From: Guyparkeria hydrothermalis
GTDB lineage: Bacteria > Pseudomonadota > Gammaproteobacteria > Halothiobacillales > Halothiobacillaceae
Direction: 5' to 3'
Assembly: GCF_023555375.1 (NCBI RefSeq)
Contig: NZ_JAJSEE010000007.1
Coordinates: forward strand, 118,422 to 182,421
DNA: 64,000 nucleotides
Notes under the pieces: generated by a model
Told to the model about the DNA's origin: nothing
What the model saw: the letters and a program-made list of their open reading frames with translations, nothing else
Database searches by the model: none
Shown: in pieces, positions 17,257 through 25,928 of the stretch
How the letters are laid out: the number at the start of each line of letters is the position of its first letter
Position numbering within the stretch: the first letter of the stretch is position 1
Translations under genes and position numbers: made by a program

Positions 17257-17940
17257 TTTTCTGGCAGGACGGCCGGGTGGCCGGGGAGCAACCGTTCGAC
17301 CAACCCTGTCGGCCATCCGACGCTGAAAATCCTCGGTGCCAGCGACGGCCGACTGTTCGGTCGCCCGACGGAGAAGATTAAGATCGCCACCCGGAATGGC
17401 AGCGGAGAACAATTCACGATATTTCTCTTGCCGCCTCTCCGGCGTTGACGCCAGGCTCAGATAACGCTCGTGCGGCACGACCAGGTCATCAAAGGCGCCA
17501 AAGGCGTTGCTGGCGTAGCTTGACCATGGATATTCGCCGGGAGCCGCCACCATGCGTGCGCGGACCGGATTGAGTTCGATGTAGCGATAACACGTCAGCA
17601 AATACCGCTCCGATCCCACCAGCCCCGCCTTGAATCGCCCTTCCCACAACGTCCCGCTCCGGCGGTACTTGCGATTGATCTTCAGCACATACTGACGCCC
17701 GACGGATTGCATCGTCCGGGACAACCCCTCGGCCGAATCCGGCGTGACCAGCAGGTGGACATGGTTGGTCATCAGAACGTAGGCATGAACCGACACACCG
17801 AACTCCTCGCCCGCCAGACGAAGGCACTCGAGGTAAAGCTGGAAATCGGACTCATCGAAGAAGGTCTGCTGACGATTGTTACCGCGCTGAACCACATGCT
17901 GTGGCACACCGGGCACGAACAGCCGGGGCTTTCGGGGCAT
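17254..17940 (-). CDS. REP-associated tyrosine transposase (RAYT, Y1/IS200-like)
   Basis: A 228-residue single-copy-type HUH transposase. Seen: the N-terminal PRKPRLFVPGVPQHVVQRGNN strand typical of RAYTs, the metal-binding HUH motif in TNHVHLLV, and the catalytic Tyr in LTCYRYIELNPVRA. RAYTs are domesticated relatives of IS200 TnpA that bind and move REP hairpins rather than their own gene. The flanks carry four GGGGTCAGAA-type words, its likely target family. No IS-like terminal structure is seen. Confidence 0.88.
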   Translation of the reverse strand: MPRKPRLFVPGVPQHVVQRGNNRQQTFFDESDFQLYLECLRLAGEEFGVSVHAYVLMTNHVHLLVTPDSAEGLSRTMQSVGRQYVLKINRKYRRSGTLWEGRFKAGLVGSERYLLTCYRYIELNPVRARMVAAPGEYPWSSYASNAFGAFDDLVVPHERYLSLASTPERRQEKYRELFSAAIPGGDLNLLRRATEQSAVAGTEDFQRRMADRVGRTVAPRPPGRPARK

Positions 17941-18019
17941 GACGACGTCCTTGTCGTGGCATGAATAAATTGGTTGGTCGCCAAAGACTAGCGAACCAGG
18001 ATGCCGGAAAACAAATCAC

Positions 18020-18065
18020 AAAAGGGTTCTGACCCCTTTTCGGAAAAGGGTTCTGACCCCTTTTT
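18020..18065. repeat. Two tandem AAAAGGGTTCTGACCCCTTTT units
   Basis: Two near-identical palindrome-like units lie at 18020-18040 and 18044-18065, each with AAAAGGG facing CCCCTTTT around TTCTGA. They sit upstream of the transposase gene, between it and the porin. Confidence 0.8.
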
Positions 18066-18271
18066 CCCGCGCAGGATCGGCGGCATCGGCAAAGCTTTAC
18101 GGTATGCCATCGCGACGTGTATCAACCCTCACAGACCCGGCCGACGAGAACCCCGATGCGTCAAACGAAGGCCAAAGCCTTTCGCCTTGTTTACCCGACC
18201 CAGGCACGAAATGACGGACACGTCGCATCGCCATAAATATCGTGCAAAACCCGCTTAACTTAGCGCCATTC
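18066..18271. other. Intergenic stretch with no gene seen
   Basis: It lies between transposase-linked repeats; no convincing coding frame, RNA or hairpin was found. Confidence 0.5.
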
Positions 18272-18300
18272 GGTTCTGACCCCTTTTCCTGACCCCTATT
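18272..18300. repeat. Further GGTTCTGACCCC repeat copies
   Basis: GGTTCTGACCCCTTTTCC is followed by a second partial TGACCCCTATT, the same word as at 18020-18065. Confidence 0.75.
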
Positions 18301-18305
18301 CCATT

Positions 18306-18332
18306 AAAAAAGGCGCCCGAAGGCGCCTTTTT
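18306..18332 (-). terminator. Terminator of the porin gene
   Basis: AAAAAGGCGCC/GGCGCCTTTTT arms with a short CGAA loop, 24 bp beyond the porin stop; symmetric, so it may act both ways. Confidence 0.9.
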
Positions 18333-18356
18333 GGTTCCGTTCAATCTCAGGATTGA

Positions 18357-19415
18357 TTAGAACTTGTGGACAACACCCACGGAGAATGCGTTGCTGTCTT
18401 CTACAGTACCGCGGTCGAAGGCTTGTTCGACCTGTGCGGAGTGACCAGTCTTGTAACCAAGCAGGTAACCGTTGCCTGTTGCGTCAGCCTCCATGGAAGC
18501 ATATACAGCGTAGACGCTGGTCTGCTTGCTCAGCTTGTAGTCGTAACCGACGGCCCACAGGTCTGCACCGGTGTCTTCGTTGCCAGCACCCGATACGTCG
18601 TCAGCAGTGTAGTACTGAGCCTTCAGGGTGTGCTTGCCTGCGAAGGTGTAACCGGCACCCAGACCCCATACGTCCTGGTCGCCATTTTCCGGGCTAGCCG
18701 TGATCACGTCGGCGTTCTGGTACAGACCAACGATCTTGAAGCCGCCGATCTTGTAGCCAGCACCAATACGGTAGGCTTCCATGTCGCCGGCGTCGCTGTT
18801 GTGCTGCTCCCAGGCACCGTCCAGCATGAAGCCGGCGATTTCGTAACCCGCGCTGATGCTGTAGGCGTCTTCGTTGTTGTTTACGTCATTATCCATGTCG
18901 GAAACGTAAGCAGCTTTGGCTTGGAAACCGCCCATATCCGGAGTCATGTAGGCAACGGTACTGTTAGTGCGCGCATCCCAGTCGTTGTCGCCAGACAGGG
19001 CCTTGCCGCGGGTGATGGCGCGGGCGTCGGCAACCGTATCTTTGAACAAATCGTACTTACGACCGACCATCTTCATCGGGGTGTCGTGACGACCGGCAAT
19101 GAGAGTACCCCAGCTGTCACCGGTGAAGCCGACAAAGGTGTTACGCGGCCCGCCGATGCCTTCGCCGTCGGCGCCCCAGTCGACCTGTTCTTCCCACTGG
19201 TAGATCAGGGACAGGTTGTCGGCGATATCTTCCTTACCCTTGATACCAATACGGGAAGAGTTGGACCCGAGGCTGTAATCACGATCGTTGAGGTTATCAC
19301 CATCAAAGAAGTCGTAAGACGCGTGGATCTTGCCGTACAGGGTGGTGTCGGCCATAGCAGCTGCCGGAGCGGCAACAGCGGCAGCAACTGCCATTGCGAT
19401 GATGTTCTTTTTCAT
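18357..19415 (-). CDS. Gram-negative general porin
   Basis: A 352-residue outer-membrane trimeric beta-barrel. Signal peptide MKKNIIAMAVAAAVAAPAAA ends after AMA-D at about residue 22. The mature start DTTLYGKIHASYDFFDG, the SRIGIKGKEDIADNLSLIYQWE strand pair and the C-terminal terminal Phe (VVHKF, the BAM recognition end) are typical of the proteobacterial porin family. Loop 3-like segment contains acidic residues. Start 19415 has GGAG nine bases upstream. Codon choice is that of a highly expressed gene. The promoter lies at 19495-19522 and terminator at 18306. Confidence 0.93.
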   Translation of the reverse strand: MKKNIIAMAVAAAVAAPAAAMADTTLYGKIHASYDFFDGDNLNDRDYSLGSNSSRIGIKGKEDIADNLSLIYQWEEQVDWGADGEGIGGPRNTFVGFTGDSWGTLIAGRHDTPMKMVGRKYDLFKDTVADARAITRGKALSGDNDWDARTNSTVAYMTPDMGGFQAKAAYVSDMDNDVNNNEDAYSISAGYEIAGFMLDGAWEQHNSDAGDMEAYRIGAGYKIGGFKIVGLYQNADVITASPENGDQDVWGLGAGYTFAGKHTLKAQYYTADDVSGAGNEDTGADLWAVGYDYKLSKQTSVYAVYASMEADATGNGYLLGYKTGHSAQVEQAFDRGTVEDSNAFSVGVVHKF

Positions 19416-19494
19416 CGGTTCCATCTCCAATGTGGTTGTGAGATTTCCAAATTTCCCCGGCATCATGCGGTGCGTTTGGCCAGGTACGCGGCCA

Positions 19495-19522
19495 ATACTA
19501 GTCAGATGGGATGCGCTGACAA
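19495..19522 (-). promoter_or_regulatory. Sigma-70-like promoter of the porin
   Basis: On the minus strand TTGTCA (-35), 16 bp, TAGTAT (-10). It would give a leader of about 75 nt before the porin start. Confidence 0.5.
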
Positions 19523-19596
19523 CCCCTCGGGGGCCGGTTTGCAACAAACGGGGGTTTTTCTGTTGCATGGGTGCAACAAGGCGGCTCCGGAGCATG

Positions 19597-19711
19597 AGGT
19601 GAGAGGTCAGATAGGAGAGGTCAGAGGACGGGGCGGTCGGGGTTGGAGCTGGTTGGCGTGCCTGCCACCACCTGACCTCTGATCTCTGACTTCTTATGTC
19701 TTCCGTCTTGA
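19597..19711. repeat. AGAGGTCAG palindromic intergenic repeat, copy 1
   Basis: Several AGAGGTCAG words on the left face CTGACCTCTGATCTCTGACT on the right around a GC-rich centre, forming a long imperfect hairpin. A related unit lies at 21507-21573. There is no coding frame here; the remainder of 19416-19762 holds the porin promoter and a REP-like hairpin. Confidence 0.65.
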
Positions 19712-19717
19712 TCGGGC

Positions 19718-19742
19718 ATCGCGGCTAAAGCCGCTCCTACGC
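19718..19742. repeat. REP-like hairpin, copy 2
   Basis: Identical over 25 bp to 9351-9375 (GCGGCTAAAGCCGC core with TCCTACGC tail). Confidence 0.7.
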
Positions 19743-19762
19743 TCTTTTCCGGCTTCCGGCGA

Positions 19763-20740
19763 TCAGCTACCCGCTTTCTTCAACACGTCAAACCCGCCCT
19801 GGTCCGCGTGGTAGGACGAGCGCACCATCGGGCCGGCGGCGACGTGGGTGAAGCCGAGCGCCTCGGCCTGGCGGCCGAGCTCGGCGAAGTGCTCGGGGGA
19901 GACGAAGCGCTTGACCGGCAGGTGGTGGACGGAGGGCTGCAGGTACTGGCCAAGGGTGAGCATGTCGACGCCGTGGTCGCGCATGTCCTGCAATTCGCGC
20001 ATCAGCTGCTCGTCGGTCTCGCCCAACCCCAGCATCAGCCCGGACTTGGTGGGCACGTCGGGGCAGCGACGTTTCATCTCGGCGAGCAGGTCGAGCGAGC
20101 CCTGGTAGCTCGCGCCCGGTCGGGCGGCCCGGTAGAGCTCCGGGACGGTCTCGAGATTGTGGTTGAACACGTCCGGCGGCTCGGCGCCGAGGATGTCGAT
20201 GGCCTTTTCCACCCGGCCACGGAAGTCGGGGGTCAGTATCTCGACGATCAGTCCGGGGTTGACCTCGCGCAAGGCGCGGATCACATCGGCGAAGTGTTGC
20301 GCGCCGCCGTCGCGCAGGTCATCGCGATCGACCGAGGTGATCACGACGTACTTCAGCCCCATGGCGCGCACGGTCTCGGCCAGTCGGGCCGGCTCCTCGG
20401 GATCGACCGGGCGCGGCTTGCCGTGGGCCACGTCGCAGAACGGACACCGGCGCGTGCAGATGTCGCCAAGGATCATGAAGGTGGCGGTGCCGTTGTTGAA
20501 ACACTCGCCCAGGTTGGGGCAGTTGGCCTCCTCGCAGACGGTGTTCAGCCCCTGCTCGCGCACCACGCGCTTGAGGCGCTGAACCTCCGCCCCGCCCTGC
20601 GGCCGGGCGCGAATCCAGCTGGGCTTGCGCATCGGCTCGCTGGGCTCGATCTTGACCGGGATGCGCGAGACCTTGTCGGAGGAGCGCATTTCCCGGGTGG
20701 GCGCATCGGGCTTGACGGCGTTGTACGAGGCGTCGGTCAT
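19763..20740 (-). CDS. lipA: Lipoyl synthase
   Basis: A 325-residue radical-SAM enzyme that inserts two sulfurs into protein-bound octanoate. Both iron-sulfur sites are visible: the auxiliary cluster motif [12 protein letters not shown] and the radical-SAM motif CTRRCPFC. The C-terminal RSSYHAD supplies the conserved Ser ligand of the auxiliary cluster. Start ATG 20740 gives the usual length. It lies downstream of lipB, completing de novo lipoylation of 2-oxoacid dehydrogenases and the glycine cleavage system. Confidence 0.97.
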   Translation of the reverse strand: MTDASYNAVKPDAPTREMRSSDKVSRIPVKIEPSEPMRKPSWIRARPQGGAEVQRLKRVVREQGLNTVCEEANCPNLGECFNNGTATFMILGDICTRRCPFCDVAHGKPRPVDPEEPARLAETVRAMGLKYVVITSVDRDDLRDGGAQHFADVIRALREVNPGLIVEILTPDFRGRVEKAIDILGAEPPDVFNHNLETVPELYRAARPGASYQGSLDLLAEMKRRCPDVPTKSGLMLGLGETDEQLMRELQDMRDHGVDMLTLGQYLQPSVHHLPVKRFVSPEHFAELGRQAEALGFTHVAAGPMVRSSYHADQGGFDVLKKAGS

Positions 20741-20797
20741 GGTTGGGTCTCCGGCTGGGTCTCCAGCGTGTGCGAGGCGCAACGGGCATCGTGGATC

Positions 20798-20883
20798 GCG
20801 GAGTTGCACTCCGCGTTGGCGAGTACAACTCGCCGCTCCAAAAACGGGGCGGTCGCGTTAGCGGATATCGCGCCTGAAGGCGC
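20798..20883. repeat. Three short hairpins between lipB and lipA
   Basis: GCGGAG/CTCCGC at 20798-20814, GGCGAGT/ACTCGCC at 20818-20834 and GCGCC/GGCGC at 20870-20883, the last with a CTTACG tail like the REP units elsewhere. They look like a BIME-like REP cluster. Confidence 0.6.
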
Positions 20884-20885
20884 TC

Positions 20886-21506
20886 TTACGGCGTTGATGA
20901 CCTGGCCAGGCCGGCGGTCAGCTCGCCGGCGATGTCGGGCAGGGACCCGGTCTCGCCGAGCAGGCGCTTGACGTCGGTGACGGCCAGCCCCTGGTAGCCG
21001 CAGGGGTTGATCCGGGCGAATGGAGCCAGGTCCATGTCGATATTGAACGACAGGCCATGATAACAGCGCCCCTGTCGGATTTTCAGGCCGAGGGCGGCGA
21101 TCTTGGCGTGATCGACGTACACGCCGGGGGCATCCGATCGGCGCGCGGCGAGCACGTCCCGCGCCGCCAACCAGTCGATCACGACCTGCTCTAGCCGATG
21201 GACCCAGTCGCGCGGCCCCAGGCCGGCGCGGCGCAGATCGACCAACGTGTACAACACCAACTGGCCCGGGCCGTGATACGTCACCTGCCCGCCGCGGTCG
21301 GTCGGGATGACCGGAATGTGGCCGGGACTCAGCAGGTGCTCCGGCCGACCCGCCAGCCCCTGGGTGAACACGGGCGGGTGGGTCAGGGCCCAGAAGGCAT
21401 CCGGGCTCTCGGTTGACCGTTTCGCCGTGTAACGCCGCATGGCCGCCCAGGTGGCGCGGTAGTCGCGCCGTTCGCCTAGCCAATGGAAATCGGGGGAGAT
21501 AGACAT
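20886..21506 (-). CDS. lipB: Octanoyl-ACP:protein octanoyltransferase
   Basis: A 206-residue enzyme that moves octanoate from acyl carrier protein to lipoyl domains. Visible: TDRGGQVTYHGPGQLVLY (substrate loop), SDAPGVYVDHAKIAALGLKI with the catalytic Lys, HGLSFNIDMDL, and the catalytic Cys in INPCGYQGL. Length is typical. Upstream of lipA, with REP-like hairpins between. Confidence 0.96.
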   Translation of the reverse strand: MSISPDFHWLGERRDYRATWAAMRRYTAKRSTESPDAFWALTHPPVFTQGLAGRPEHLLSPGHIPVIPTDRGGQVTYHGPGQLVLYTLVDLRRAGLGPRDWVHRLEQVVIDWLAARDVLAARRSDAPGVYVDHAKIAALGLKIRQGRCYHGLSFNIDMDLAPFARINPCGYQGLAVTDVKRLLGETGSLPDIAGELTAGLARSSTP

Positions 21507-21573
21507 GAGAAGTCAGGTATAAGAGGTCAGAGGACGGAACGGCCACCCTCTGACCTCGTCCGTCTGACTTCTG
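21507..21573. repeat. AGAGGTCAG palindromic intergenic repeat, copy 2
   Basis: GAGAAGTCAG ... AGAGGTCAGAGGACGG faces CCTCTGACCTC ... CTGACTTCT, as in the copy at 19597. It sits between ybeD and lipB. Confidence 0.65.
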
Positions 21574-21580
21574 ATTTCTC

Positions 21581-21609
21581 TCTGATCCGGGCATTGAGCC
21601 CGGATCAGA
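21581..21609 (-). terminator. Perfect 12-bp hairpin at the ybeD stop
   Basis: TCTGATCCGGGC and GCCCGGATCAGA flank a 5-base loop and overlap the ybeD stop codon. It may be an attenuator or terminator; there is no long T run. Confidence 0.45.
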
Positions 21610-21988
21610 GGCACATCTTCACGTCCGGGTGCGCGGTGATCGCGCGGTAGACGTCGTCGATCTGTTTCCGGGAGGTGGCGGTGAAGGTGACGGTCAGGCC
21701 GACGAAGTTGCCCTTGCCGCTGGCGCGCTGTTTCCAGGCGGACTCGGGCAGGCCGGGCACGACGCCGTCGACGGCCTGTTTGATGTCGTTGATGAAGGCA
21801 TCGGTGGCCGGGCCCATGACCTTGATCGGGAATTCACTCGGAAAGTCGATCAGGGTCTCGCGCTCGAGCGCCGCCTCGTCCTCGGCCGCCGTGGGCTTGG
21901 CGTTGGGATCGCAGGCGGTCAATTGCCCATCGGGTCGAGCCTCGAGGGGGTCATTGCCTTTCCCGTTCGGGGAAGAATCGTCGGTCAT
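21605..21988 (-). CDS. ybeD: DUF493/UPF0250 protein YbeD
   Basis: A 127-residue small protein. The C-terminal two thirds match the YbeD fold (FPSEFPIKVMG, ASGKGNFVGLTVTFTATSR, DDVYRAITAHPDVKMCL); the N-terminal 40 residues are a low-complexity acidic extension. Function is unknown; in many genomes it lies between dacA and lipB, as here. Its start overlaps the stop of the aminotransferase upstream by four bases. Confidence 0.9.
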   Translation of the reverse strand: MTDDSSPNGKGNDPLEARPDGQLTACDPNAKPTAAEDEAALERETLIDFPSEFPIKVMGPATDAFINDIKQAVDGVVPGLPESAWKQRASGKGNFVGLTVTFTATSRKQIDDVYRAITAHPDVKMCL

Positions 21989-22857
21989 CGCGAGCTCCGT
22001 TGCGGGTGTTTGAGTGCCTGGAAATGCTGATCGAGTTGCCGGGTAACCGGGCCAGCCCGACCCGCGTGCGCGCCCGAGCCGACCGGCTGGCCGTCGATCT
22101 CGACCACCGGCCAGAGATCCTTGGTCGAACTGGTCAGGAACACCTCGTCGGCCTCGCGCAGGGCGCTGATCGTGATGAACGATTCGTCCACCTCGACCAG
22201 CCGCTCGTCGCGCACCAGGTCGAGCAACAGCCCGCGGGTGATGCCGGCAAGGATGCGCGTCCCGGTCGGCGCGGTGACCAGCCGCCCGTTGACCACGGCG
22301 AACAGGTTGGTCGCCGCCCCTTCCATCACCAGCCCGTCACGCACCAGCACCGCCTCGTCACAGCCCTGCTCGAGGGCCTGCTGGCGCGCCATGGTGTTGG
22401 GCAGCAGGTTGATGCTCTTGATGTCGCAACGCGCCCAGCGCGCATCGGGCAACGTGATCACGCGCGCGCCGCCGGCGATCGCACCGATCGGCGAGACGGT
22501 GGCCATCACGCCCGGAGACACCTCGTCACCCGGCCAGGCATGGTCACGTTTTGCCGGCGCGCCGCGCGTCACCTGCAGGTAGATGGCGGCATCGGGGGCG
22601 TCGATGCCGGCGAGCAGCCGGTCGAAGATGGCCTGCCAGTCATCACGTCCCAACGGCTCGGCGATGCCGATCGCCTCGAGGCTGCGCGACAGGCGCGCCA
22701 TGTGCTCGTCGAGACCGAACAGCCGACCGGCGAAGGCCGGGATTACCTCGTAGACGCCGTCGCCGAACAGGTAGCCACGATCGAGCACCGACACGCGCGC
22801 CGTGTCGGTATCGCACCACTCACCGTTGAGATAGACCGGCCGTGACTTGCTTGTCAC
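21985..22857 (-). CDS. Class-IV PLP aminotransferase (D-amino-acid transaminase-like)
   Basis: A 290-residue fold-type IV PLP enzyme. Seen: YLNGEW start, DRGYLFGDGVYEVIPAF (active-site arginine-poor version typical of D-alanine transaminases), YLQVTRG, the PLP lysine region CDIKSINLLPNT and the EGAATNLFAV phosphate-binding loop. D-alanine:2-oxoglutarate transamination is likely given its place next to dacA and cell-wall genes; 4-amino-4-deoxychorismate lyase is less likely. Start is GTG 22857 (GAGGTG upstream), since the frame upstream lacks family similarity. Confidence 0.85.
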   Translation of the reverse strand: MTSKSRPVYLNGEWCDTDTARVSVLDRGYLFGDGVYEVIPAFAGRLFGLDEHMARLSRSLEAIGIAEPLGRDDWQAIFDRLLAGIDAPDAAIYLQVTRGAPAKRDHAWPGDEVSPGVMATVSPIGAIAGGARVITLPDARWARCDIKSINLLPNTMARQQALEQGCDEAVLVRDGLVMEGAATNLFAVVNGRLVTAPTGTRILAGITRGLLLDLVRDERLVEVDESFITISALREADEVFLTSSTKDLWPVVEIDGQPVGSGAHAGRAGPVTRQLDQHFQALKHPQRSSR

Positions 22858-22891
22858 AAGAGCACCTCGACAAACGGCATCGGGTCGATCA

Positions 22892-24064
22892 TCAGTTATC
22901 CCACCAGAGCCAGAAACTATCGGTCGCCTGCTTGACCAGGCCGCCCTCCGGATTGTCCGACAGGGCGACCACCGGTCGCTCGGCGATGGCCTGCTCGCCC
23001 AGGCGCACCACCAGCGAGCCGACGGCATCGCCCTGGTTCAGCGGCGCGGTCAGCTCGCCGTCGAGCTTGAGGCTGATGGCCAGGTCGTCGCGCTGATTCT
23101 TGGGCACCAGCACCGAGAGATCCTGGCGCAGCCCGACCGGGGTCTGGTCCATCTCGCCCTTGTAGACGCGCGGACTGGCGAGTGTCTCGCCACCCGAGCG
23201 CACATCGACGGTCTCGAAGTGCCTGAAGCCGTAGTTGAGCAGGGCCTCGGCCTGGTTGTTGCGCGCCTCGTCGCTGTCGGTGCCCAGCACCACGGCGATC
23301 AGGCGCATGCCGTCGCGCGCCCCGGAGGTGGCCAGGCAGTAGCCGGCCGCCTCGGTATGACCGGTCTTGCCGCCGTCGACCCACTCGTTGCGAAACAGGA
23401 GCTTTTCGCGGTTGTACTGCTTGATGCCGCCATAGGTGTAGGACTTCTGGCGGAAATACTTGTAGAGGTCCGGGAACTCGTGGATCAGCTGCGAGAGCAG
23501 GGTCGCGATGTCGCGCGCGGACATCCGGTGTCCCTCGGCCGGCCAGCCGGTGGGGTTCTCGAAGTGGGTCTCGTCCATCCCGAGGCGCTCGGCGGTGGCG
23601 TTCATCTGCGCGACGAACGAGTCCTCGTTACCACCGATGTACTCGGCAAGCGCGGTGGCGGCATCGTTACCCGACTGCACGATCATGCCCTGCAGCAACG
23701 CCTCGACGGTGACCTGCGTGCCCACCTCGATGAACATGCGCGACCCGCCCATGCGCCAGGCCTTCTCGCTGACCGTCACCTGGTCGTCGAGGGCGATATT
23801 GCCGCTCTTGATCGCCTGGAAGGCAAGGTAGGCCGTCATCAGCTTGGTGATACTCGCCGGCGGCACGGGCCGGTCGGCGTCGCGCTCGACGATCACCTGC
23901 TCGGTGGCGTAGTCGAGCAGCACGTAGGAACGCGCCGAGAGATCGGGCGCGCCCGGCGTGGGCAGCGCGGCATACGTGCTTGTTGCCACCAGGGAAAGCA
24001 GGGTCGTCGCCAGCAGGCCGGCAAACCAGCCGCCTCGCCATGTCGTGGACAAGGCCTTGATCAT
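22892..24064 (-). CDS. dacA: D-alanyl-D-alanine carboxypeptidase (PBP5/6 family)
   Basis: A 390-residue periplasmic low-molecular-weight penicillin-binding protein that trims pentapeptide side chains. Signal peptide of about 32 residues; SxxK motif Ser71-Ile-Thr-Lys74, SGN in IVQSGNDAA, KTG in DGGKTGHTEAAG, a C-terminal beta-rich domain and an amphipathic Trp-rich end (FWLWWDN) for membrane attachment. It overlaps rlpA by four bases (ATGA). Confidence 0.95.
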   Translation of the reverse strand: MIKALSTTWRGGWFAGLLATTLLSLVATSTYAALPTPGAPDLSARSYVLLDYATEQVIVERDADRPVPPASITKLMTAYLAFQAIKSGNIALDDQVTVSEKAWRMGGSRMFIEVGTQVTVEALLQGMIVQSGNDAATALAEYIGGNEDSFVAQMNATAERLGMDETHFENPTGWPAEGHRMSARDIATLLSQLIHEFPDLYKYFRQKSYTYGGIKQYNREKLLFRNEWVDGGKTGHTEAAGYCLATSGARDGMRLIAVVLGTDSDEARNNQAEALLNYGFRHFETVDVRSGGETLASPRVYKGEMDQTPVGLRQDLSVLVPKNQRDDLAISLKLDGELTAPLNQGDAVGSLVVRLGEQAIAERPVVALSDNPEGGLVKQATDSFWLWWDN

Positions 24065-24879
24065 TTCTTCACCACCATCGTTGTTTCGTGAAAGCCGAGT
24101 TGTCGCAGGCGCTCGCGCACGTCATCGAACTCGTCGGCCGAGGCGAGCGGGCCGACGCGCACCCGGGTCCAGCCGCCGGCCGACTGGCTGACCGTCGAGA
24201 GCCCCGCGCGACGCAGGCGCGCACCGATTTCCTCGGCATTGTCCGCGTCGCGGAAGGCGCCCACCTGGACGAAGACATTCTCGCCCCAGCGGGCATTGGG
24301 CATCGCGCGACCGGAACGGTTCCCCGACGAGGCGGAATTCCGGGTCGCGGTGCGCGTGTCGTCGGGACCGACCACCTCGATCTCGACCGGCACGGTGCCC
24401 TTGCCGGTCATCTCGATCTTGTGCGCCGCGGCGTAGGACAGGTCGATGATCCGCCCGTCGACGAACGGGCCGCGATCGTTGACCCGCACCACCACGCTCT
24501 TGCCGTTGTCGAGGTTGGTCACCCGGACGTAGGTCGGCAGGCGCAGCGACTTGTGCGCCGCGGTCATCTTGTACATGTCGTAAGGCTCGCCCGACGAGGT
24601 CAGCCGCCCGTGGAATTTATTGCCGTACCAGGAGGCAAGACCGCGCTCGCGAAAGCCCGTGTTGCTGGCCAGCACCGTGTAGCGCTTGCCCAGCACGGAA
24701 TAGCTGTCGGGGTTGCCGCGGCTCGAGTAGGGCTCGTCGCGGGGGACGGCATCGCGGGTGGCCGCCCGATCCGGAGACGGACCGCTGGCACAACCGGCCA
24801 GCAACAGCGTGCCGACTAGCGCGACGACCGCCGCGCCGGTCAGCCGGTGGCGCCCGATGGATGCGGCCTCAGCCCGCAT
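24061..24879 (-). CDS. rlpA: Septal-ring lytic transglycosylase lipoprotein RlpA
   Basis: A 272-residue outer-membrane lipoprotein. Lipobox LLLAGCAS, a double-psi beta-barrel domain with ASWYGNKFHGRLTSSG and VRVNDRGPF (catalytic Asp), and a C-terminal SPOR domain (VFVQVGAFRDADNAEE ... RVRVGPLAS) that binds denuded septal glycan. In Pseudomonas RlpA cleaves naked glycan strands at division. The start at 24879 overlaps the end of mltB. Confidence 0.93.
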   Translation of the reverse strand: MRAEAASIGRHRLTGAAVVALVGTLLLAGCASGPSPDRAATRDAVPRDEPYSSRGNPDSYSVLGKRYTVLASNTGFRERGLASWYGNKFHGRLTSSGEPYDMYKMTAAHKSLRLPTYVRVTNLDNGKSVVVRVNDRGPFVDGRIIDLSYAAAHKIEMTGKGTVPVEIEVVGPDDTRTATRNSASSGNRSGRAMPNARWGENVFVQVGAFRDADNAEEIGARLRRAGLSTVSQSAGGWTRVRVGPLASADEFDDVRERLRQLGFHETTMVVKK

Positions 24880-25918
24880 CGGCCTCGTCGTGCGCCGCGC
24901 CGGTGGCGAGATCGGCCGCTTCGACGGCCTCTTCGATTGCCTGGGCCAGCTGCCAGACGGCGGTCGCGTAGAGCACGCTGTGATTGTACCGGGTGATGAC
25001 ATAGAAATTGTTGAGTCCCACGTGATAGGCGACGTCATCGCCATCGGTGAGCGTAAACAGCATCACCTCGAAGTCGTCGGGCACCGGCGCGTCGTCCGGC
25101 ACGACCACGCCGCGCTTGCGCAGCTCGGCCAGGGTGGTCTTGGGCGCGAGATCACGCGCCCGGTTGAGCAGGTCGTCGACCTCGGCACCGTTGATGTCCA
25201 CCTCGAACATCACGGGTTCGCCCTGCCCCCAGCCATGCTCGACGAAGTAGTTGGCCACGCTGGCGAAGACGTCGTGGTGGCTGTCCCACAGGTCACGGTC
25301 GCCGTCACCATCGCCGTCGACCGCGTAGTGCCGGTAGCTCGACGGGATGAACTGCGGCAATCCCATCGCCCCGGCGTAACTGCCCTCGGCCTTGTCCATG
25401 GAGATGCCTTCCTCGCCGGCCAGGCGAATGAAGTCGACCAGCTGGCCGCGGAAAAATTCCCCGCGGCGCGGGTAATCGAAGCCCAGCGTGGCCAGCGCGT
25501 CGATGACGCGATAGCCGCCGGTGATGCGCCCGTAATAGGTCTCCACGCCGATGATGGCGGTGATCACGTAGGGCGAGACGCCATAGGTCGAGGCGACCTC
25601 GTCGAGCAGAGCGCGGTGCTCCTGCATGAAGACCGCGCCGCGCTCGATCCGCTTGTCCGTGAGAAAGATGGGCCTGTACTCGCCCCAGGTCTTGGACTCG
25701 GCCGGGCGAGTGATGGCGTCGATGATCTTCTGCTGGTAGGCGGCATCGCCCAGCCAGGCCTCGATCTGCTCGCGCGGGACCCCGGTCTCGCCGACCGCCT
25801 CGTCGATGAACGCCTGCACCGGTTCGCGGTCGAGGTAATCGCCGGCCTGCGCGCTGCCGACAGCGAGGAAAGCGGCGGCCAGAACGCCTTGCGTGGCGCG
25901 GTTCAAAGCGTGTGTCAT
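24869..25918 (-). CDS. mltB: Lytic murein transglycosylase B
   Basis: A 349-residue periplasmic GH103 transglycosylase. Cleavable signal peptide (MTHALNRATQGVLAAAFLAV, then GSAQA); no lipobox Cys follows, so unlike E. coli MltB it should be soluble. The catalytic Glu is in GVETYYGR; the family motif GSYAGAMGLPQFIPSSY and a DGDGDGDRDLWDS loop resembling the calcium EF-hand of Slt35 are present. GAGG before ATG 25918 fixes the start. Second gene after rodA in a leftward block, but separated from it by a fold-back repeat. Confidence 0.94.
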   Translation of the reverse strand: MTHALNRATQGVLAAAFLAVGSAQAGDYLDREPVQAFIDEAVGETGVPREQIEAWLGDAAYQQKIIDAITRPAESKTWGEYRPIFLTDKRIERGAVFMQEHRALLDEVASTYGVSPYVITAIIGVETYYGRITGGYRVIDALATLGFDYPRRGEFFRGQLVDFIRLAGEEGISMDKAEGSYAGAMGLPQFIPSSYRHYAVDGDGDGDRDLWDSHHDVFASVANYFVEHGWGQGEPVMFEVDINGAEVDDLLNRARDLAPKTTLAELRKRGVVVPDDAPVPDDFEVMLFTLTDGDDVAYHVGLNNFYVITRYNHSVLYATAVWQLAQAIEEAVEAADLATGAAHDEADAG

Positions 25919-25928
25919 TAAGGAACCT

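Noticed and set aside
17018..17448. Extended frames around 16768-17448 as a second gene
   Set aside because: They overlap the epimerase and transposase in other frames with Arg/Pro-rich composition only.
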